DNA from: Gnetum montanum
Taxonomy: Eukaryota; Streptophyta; Gnetopsida; Gnetales; Gnetaceae
Direction of reading: 5' to 3'
DNA length: 64,000 bases
Assembly (NCBI GenBank): GCA_015680685.1
Contig: MNCI01015530.1
Location: forward strand, 9,887-73,886
Shown: one piece after another, positions 62,593-64,000 of the stretch
Numbering within the stretch: the stretch's first letter is position 1
How the letters are laid out: the number at the start of each line of letters is the position of its first letter
Position numbers and translations under genes: made by a program
Notes under the pieces: model-generated
What the model saw: the letters and a program-made list of their open reading frames with translations, nothing else
Told to the model about the DNA's origin: nothing
Database searches by the model: none

Positions 62593-64000
62593 TAGGTTCA
62601 TGGAAATGCAGGATGGCATTAATCTTATATTAAGGCTACCTTGTGTTCTATTGATGTTCTGCATACATTTTATTTTGGAAAATTCATTTATGTTCATCTG
62701 AGTATTGAAAATTACTTGTTTTTAACATCGTATTTTACAGAAATTTTATGGTTAACATTTTATCAGATTCTTAAACAGAGCACTGTGGATGTTGACTTTG
62801 TACTGTACCATCTTCTAATTTTTTAATTTAATGCGATAATGCAGTTGATCTCTATGTAAGTAATTGTCTGATTTCTTGAGAGAAATTTATGCCTAACTTT
62901 CATCATTCTTTTGCATTGCAGTTTTTCGAATGCTTCTCGTGAATTAACTGCTTTCTTTTTTATCTTTTGATGTTTTACTCGAAGCAGTTTCAGGGGACAC
63001 ATGTAGAATGTAATGTAGTAACATAGAAGTGGTTTAAATATCGTAGGAACTTTAAATATCGTTTGTTCTTTTCCTATTAAGAAATGGTTTAGTGGAATAG
63101 TCTTTTCTTTGTTCACATTTTTATGTTGTCTTCATGAAGAGAAAATCATGGCAGGTTTTGTGATGACCTTGCAAGTTGGAATATTGTAAAGTTCAGACAT
63201 GTTTTTGAAATGGCATTTTGATAATGTAAACTTTCTGAATGAATTGCTGTCCCCTGAGAAGTTCATGTGGCTGTTGTGGACTTGATAACAATGTAGGGAA
63301 TGTTTTCTAATTCAACTTTTAGCCAGTCATACTTCTGAGCTCACAGAATCCAAGTATCCGAGAGTCTGAAAAGATGCACCAGTTACGCTAGTTTTGTGCA
63401 TTGTCAAAGGTATTGTGTGGTTGATGGAAAGTTGGTGATCACTGATATGAATGTGCATTTATTTTATTGTATTTTTGGAAATTCTCTATTGTATATATTA
63501 ATTAGAAACAATTAAAATAGAGTCATATATTCGTTATCTGGTATCTCATGACAATGTGGTAACATTTAGTGTTGTCCTATACAAAATTAGGCTAGTGATT
63601 GTACAAAATGCCTAGGTCTCAACATCTATCATTTGAGTGTGTACCCAATGACTGCACCAGTATAGAATATGAGCGGATACAGTGAGCAATCCTCCCCATG
63701 ACCATGACGATTGAAATGCCTATAAAAGAGTAGATATAAGTTATAGGGTCTGGTGAGTGCATGAAGAGAATTCACTGTCATGAGATTGGATGATAATGTT
63801 TATCTTTTTTTTTTCAGAAAAAAAAGAAAAGAAAAGAAACCTTATAAATATTTATAAGAATCTTGAACCAGGAATTCTCACTTGGCTTTTTATCTAGGTG
63901 CATGATTCTTCAGAGCCTGCAATATGTATGGGCAATGGTCCTCACTATTACTGATGTTGTGAGCCAAAGGGTCCAAAAAAACCTCATAAATATCTATAAG
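62593..64000 (+). other. AXR4 3' UTR and downstream flank
   Basis: No ORF of note and no canonical AATAAA close to the stop, so the poly-A site is uncertain. An 18 bp perfect palindrome (63841-63858) recurs in imperfect form at 63983-64000. Confidence 0.5.

Noticed and set aside
1-64000. tRNA genes, full rRNA genes and DNA transposons with terminal inverted repeats
   Set aside because: None seen on either strand apart from the 5S-derived fragment.

Overview
This window looks like nuclear DNA from a gymnosperm, most likely a conifer. It is AT-rich. It holds one recognisable host gene, split by a normal 308 bp intron and then by a 44.5 kb intron, and almost everything else is old, nested LTR retrotransposons and LINEs. 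There are no bacterial operons, ribosome binding sites, tRNA genes or CRISPR arrays. The organism call is an inference from intron size and repeat style.

The host gene is a plus-strand orthologue of AXR4 (AUXIN RESISTANT 4), an ER-anchored alpha/beta-hydrolase-like protein needed in Arabidopsis for auxin influx carrier trafficking. Its three coding exons are 16380-17120, 17429-17932 and 62416-62592. All junctions are phase 0 with GT-AG borders, giving a predicted 473-residue protein. The last exon encodes the end of the hydrolase-like domain and a His-rich tail.

Layout. 1-591: minus-strand LTR cut by the window edge. 744-986: fragment resembling condensin subunit CAP-G. 1650-14975: a structurally complete 13.3 kb minus-strand Gypsy element with 895 bp LTRs, a tRNA-Asp-type primer site, gag, protease, RT, RNase H, integrase, and an extra 3' ORF (plant-transposon domain plus coiled coil) behind an internal U3-like promoter. 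14976-16379: gene upstream region. 17933-62415: the giant intron. Within it are a LINE ORF1 scrap (19.5-19.8 kb); a plus-strand Gypsy relative with gag-protease and 3' ORF but no pol (20.57-30.77 kb), carrying its own inserted LTR; a Copia remnant (30.8-32.5 kb); a minus LTR with two tandem arrays (34.6-35.8 kb); a LINE RT fragment (35.8-36.9 kb); Gypsy RT and integrase fragments around a LINE ORF1 fragment (38.5-42.0 kb); a near full-length LINE with target-site duplication and a nested solo LTR (42.73-50.67 kb); a cluster of LTRs (52.0-53.5 and 58.4-59.9 kb) enclosing a 5S-like fragment and a CCR4-type nuclease pseudogene; and a 5'-truncated LINE (59.93-61.39 kb). 62593-64000: 3' flank.

Recurring themes: several unrelated LTRs carry arrays of short degenerate motifs just upstream of their TATA boxes; two related Gypsy elements share an internal polypurine motif and a 3' ORF; and two LINEs share an unusual coiled-coil C-terminal region. 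All transposon ORFs seen are broken by stops or frameshifts. Identifications rest on reading motifs by eye; no database search was possible.
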